From: Crocodylus rhombifer
Taxonomy: Eukaryota > Chordata > Crocodylia > Crocodylidae
Direction of reading: 5' to 3'
DNA length: 64,000 nt
NCBI GenBank assembly: GCA_038503035.1
Contig: JAVSML010019106.1
Location: 101,390 to 165,389 of the forward strand
Both the position numbers and the translations under genes were made by a program. Below are positions 62,041 through 64,000 of the stretch, one piece after another (within the stretch, counting starts at the first letter, position 1; the number at the start of each line of letters is the position of its first letter). The notes beneath the pieces are model-generated. The model saw only the letters and a program-made list of their open reading frames with translations, had not been told where the DNA came from and did not search any database.

Positions 62041-63034
62041 GTATCATTACTTTTTTGCCATTAAAATCTTGAAGCTAAAAGCCCCTTCCCTTTCACAGCT
62101 ATAGTATCAATCACTCTCTGACTTCCAGCCAGTCAGCGTTCTCAGTGTGATAGAGACTGAAGCTTGGCACCCTGGGGTTAACTCTGACGGAAGGTTCCTC
62201 ATGAACAGTTTGAATTAGGTGCATGCTCTGTCAGCAAATGAAAAACCACATGAAACAATTAAATGGAGGCAACCTTCAGGCAAGTGAGAGACTGACTATG
62301 CAGGGGGCATTTAAAAAAAGAAAAAGCAGGCAAAGGTCTTGTAATTTTTTCCCCTTTTCCATTCCTGCCTCATTCCCCCAGCCTAGATATGATTCTTCTA
62401 GGTCAGGTAGCTAGTGTGATGTTCTGAAAGTCCACCACCTCCTCAACACAGACCCAATGTTTGGTGCTAAGTTTTGGAACAAGTGCCTTTCTATAGGATC
62501 TAGCATAATGCGGTCTCAGTCTTAGTCAGCACTTAGCCCTAAGCACTGCCACAATAAACCTAATAGCTAGCTCTTAATAGAAACAGCCCTGAAAGTCTGG
62601 CTCAGGTTTTATCCCCGCTCCAGTTTAGAGTGAGTAGGATATTCAGGAAAGTTCAGGGAAGCAGGAAGCTGTGATGAATGTGTCATGTACCATTGCTAAA
62701 AATGATGATGCCTTTGGTTTTCTATACCAGGCATTGACAACATGGAAGTGTTTTGTTTTATATATAATGTTTGCATATTTATAATGGGCTAAACTAAGGC
62801 CATATATAATGCTTCCAAATATATAGATATGAAAGGATAGATGGAGAATGGATGTCATGGAAAAATCAGTTCTTTGAAGTATTGCATGAAATGTGTTTGC
62901 TGGTTGCAGGGGACTCGTGTATTCTAATGAAGTAAATTTTATGTATACTGTCAGCAAGGATGCAAAGGAGACGATATGTGTAGTCTCTTTAAATCTGTTG
63001 CTTAGCACCCAGAAAAATCAGGCTGCTCAGTAGG

Positions 63035-63150
63035 AAGGTATTGGTCTGGCATTTAAGGCACTGAGCTCCCGTTAAAGAAGTAGATGGTCAGTTCCATGCT
63101 CTGCTACAGATTCCATGCGTGTCCTTGGGCAACTCACCCAGGCCTAGAGT
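63035..63150 (+). repeat. MIR-like SINE 5' fragment
   Basis: ggtctggcatttaaggcact, ggtcagttccatgctctgct, acagattccatgcgtgtcct and tgggcaactcacc match the MIR order (gtggttaaggcactgg, ggctctgccac, cttgggcaagtca). Confidence 0.6.
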
Positions 63151-64000
63151 CACACAGGAACTCCGATGCTGCAGTGGTTAATTTTCAGGTACCTGAACTC
63201 CACAGGGAAATGCACATCTCTGAGTGAGGTGTCTAGGCTCCCTGTATAATAGGGTGACTTGGACACCTTGGAAAGGATCCACAAGAACTAGTACACTGAA
63301 TGGGGAGTCCCCTGAGCTAGCTAATTGTGTGTGCCTTAAATTCTGCCCTGCTCTGGAGCTTTAGTGCCTTGCTCAGTGCTATCAGGAAGCACCTTCCCTC
63401 TGTGGGGATGGACAGCTAGAGAGTCATACTCTTTCTTTCCTTTCTTGATGGTGCAAAGAATTTTAAGCCACTCTGCAGAGTGTAAGGGCTTCAGGAGATG
63501 AGGGAATGAAATTGCACATACCTCTAATAGCCTGGTGGCTCAGGGCTCTCTTCTGGGAGAGGGGAGATGAATTCAGGTGTGTTGCATTTTGGGTGAGTAC
63601 TATCTCTTGAGGTATTGAGGCACCTAGGTTTTTTTCTGAAAGAGGACAAATGCAGGATTTTAAAGCCACAAATTCTTTGCTTTACAGTAGGACTGTTTGA
63701 AATCATTTTTTTGCACAAAAAGGTATTCCAGGTGAAAAATGGGCCTTTTTTAAAAATGACCTAAACCTTTTGTAAATATATATATCTTGCTTTCTGTTTT
63801 TATTGTAGTTTTGTCTGCACTGTGTTAATGGAGATTTTAAGTGTACCAAACCCCTTATCTTGCTAATGAAGTGATTTTGATAAAAATTTTAGTATAACAT
63901 TTATTATTTGGATTCATAATACTTAACTATTGCAGAACTGAGGTAAAGCGATCTGGAACCCCACAAAACTAAACCAGCTTGGACTTTTTTTTTTTTTTTT

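Larger units (their letters stand above)
51804..64000. other. Intergenic region downstream of EHMT1
   Basis: 12 kb without a supported gene. It contains a (TG)n tract at 51884-51901, the hAT MITE at 54119, the inverted repeat arms at 55332/55871, the MITE at 57753, the foldback element at 58521 and two MIR fragments. The other stretches (51910-54110, 56000-57740, 59100-61890, 62050-63030, 63160-63985) show nothing I recognise. The window ends in a T run. Confidence 0.6.

Overview
This is vertebrate nuclear DNA, most likely from a reptile and probably a crocodilian. The evidence is long introns with GT-AG splice sites, CR1 LINE fragments of the sauropsid type, degenerate MIR-like SINEs, and many short hAT-type elements with 8-bp target duplications. 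The species is an inference; a turtle is not excluded. A bird seems less likely because of the hAT load.

Positions 881-51803 carry the 3' two thirds of one gene on the + strand, EHMT1 (GLP), a histone H3 lysine-9 mono/dimethyltransferase. I place 20 coding exons. Their summed length is 2643 nt, which is 880 codons plus a stop, and every exon junction keeps frame. In order they encode a basic nuclear-localisation-like segment, a cysteine-rich RING-like zinc region, an ankyrin repeat block with the methyl-lysine cage residues present, a nine-cysteine pre-SET module, the SET domain and the post-SET zinc motif. The 5' exons (about 418 residues by comparison with the human protein as I remember it) lie upstream of the window. 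The 3' UTR runs to about 51803 and has three AATAAA hexamers; the last is the best candidate for the main cleavage site.

The introns hold most of the other content: CR1 copies (11.93-12.34, 41.39-41.79, 42.24-44.23 kb), MIR-like SINEs, and at least nine hAT-like or foldback non-autonomous elements. Several of these have clear terminal inverted repeats (TIRs) and target site duplications (TSDs). The largest well-bounded one is 28080-29183, with a perfect 8-bp TSD.

The last 12 kb (51804-64000) has no gene I can support. It holds two hAT-like copies, a 1:1 inverted repeat pair (55.34/55.87 kb), a GC-rich foldback element and old MIR fragments. No undescribed multi-gene system is visible. The most unusual material is the set of unclassified foldback and MITE-like elements and the long inverted repeat downstream of EHMT1.
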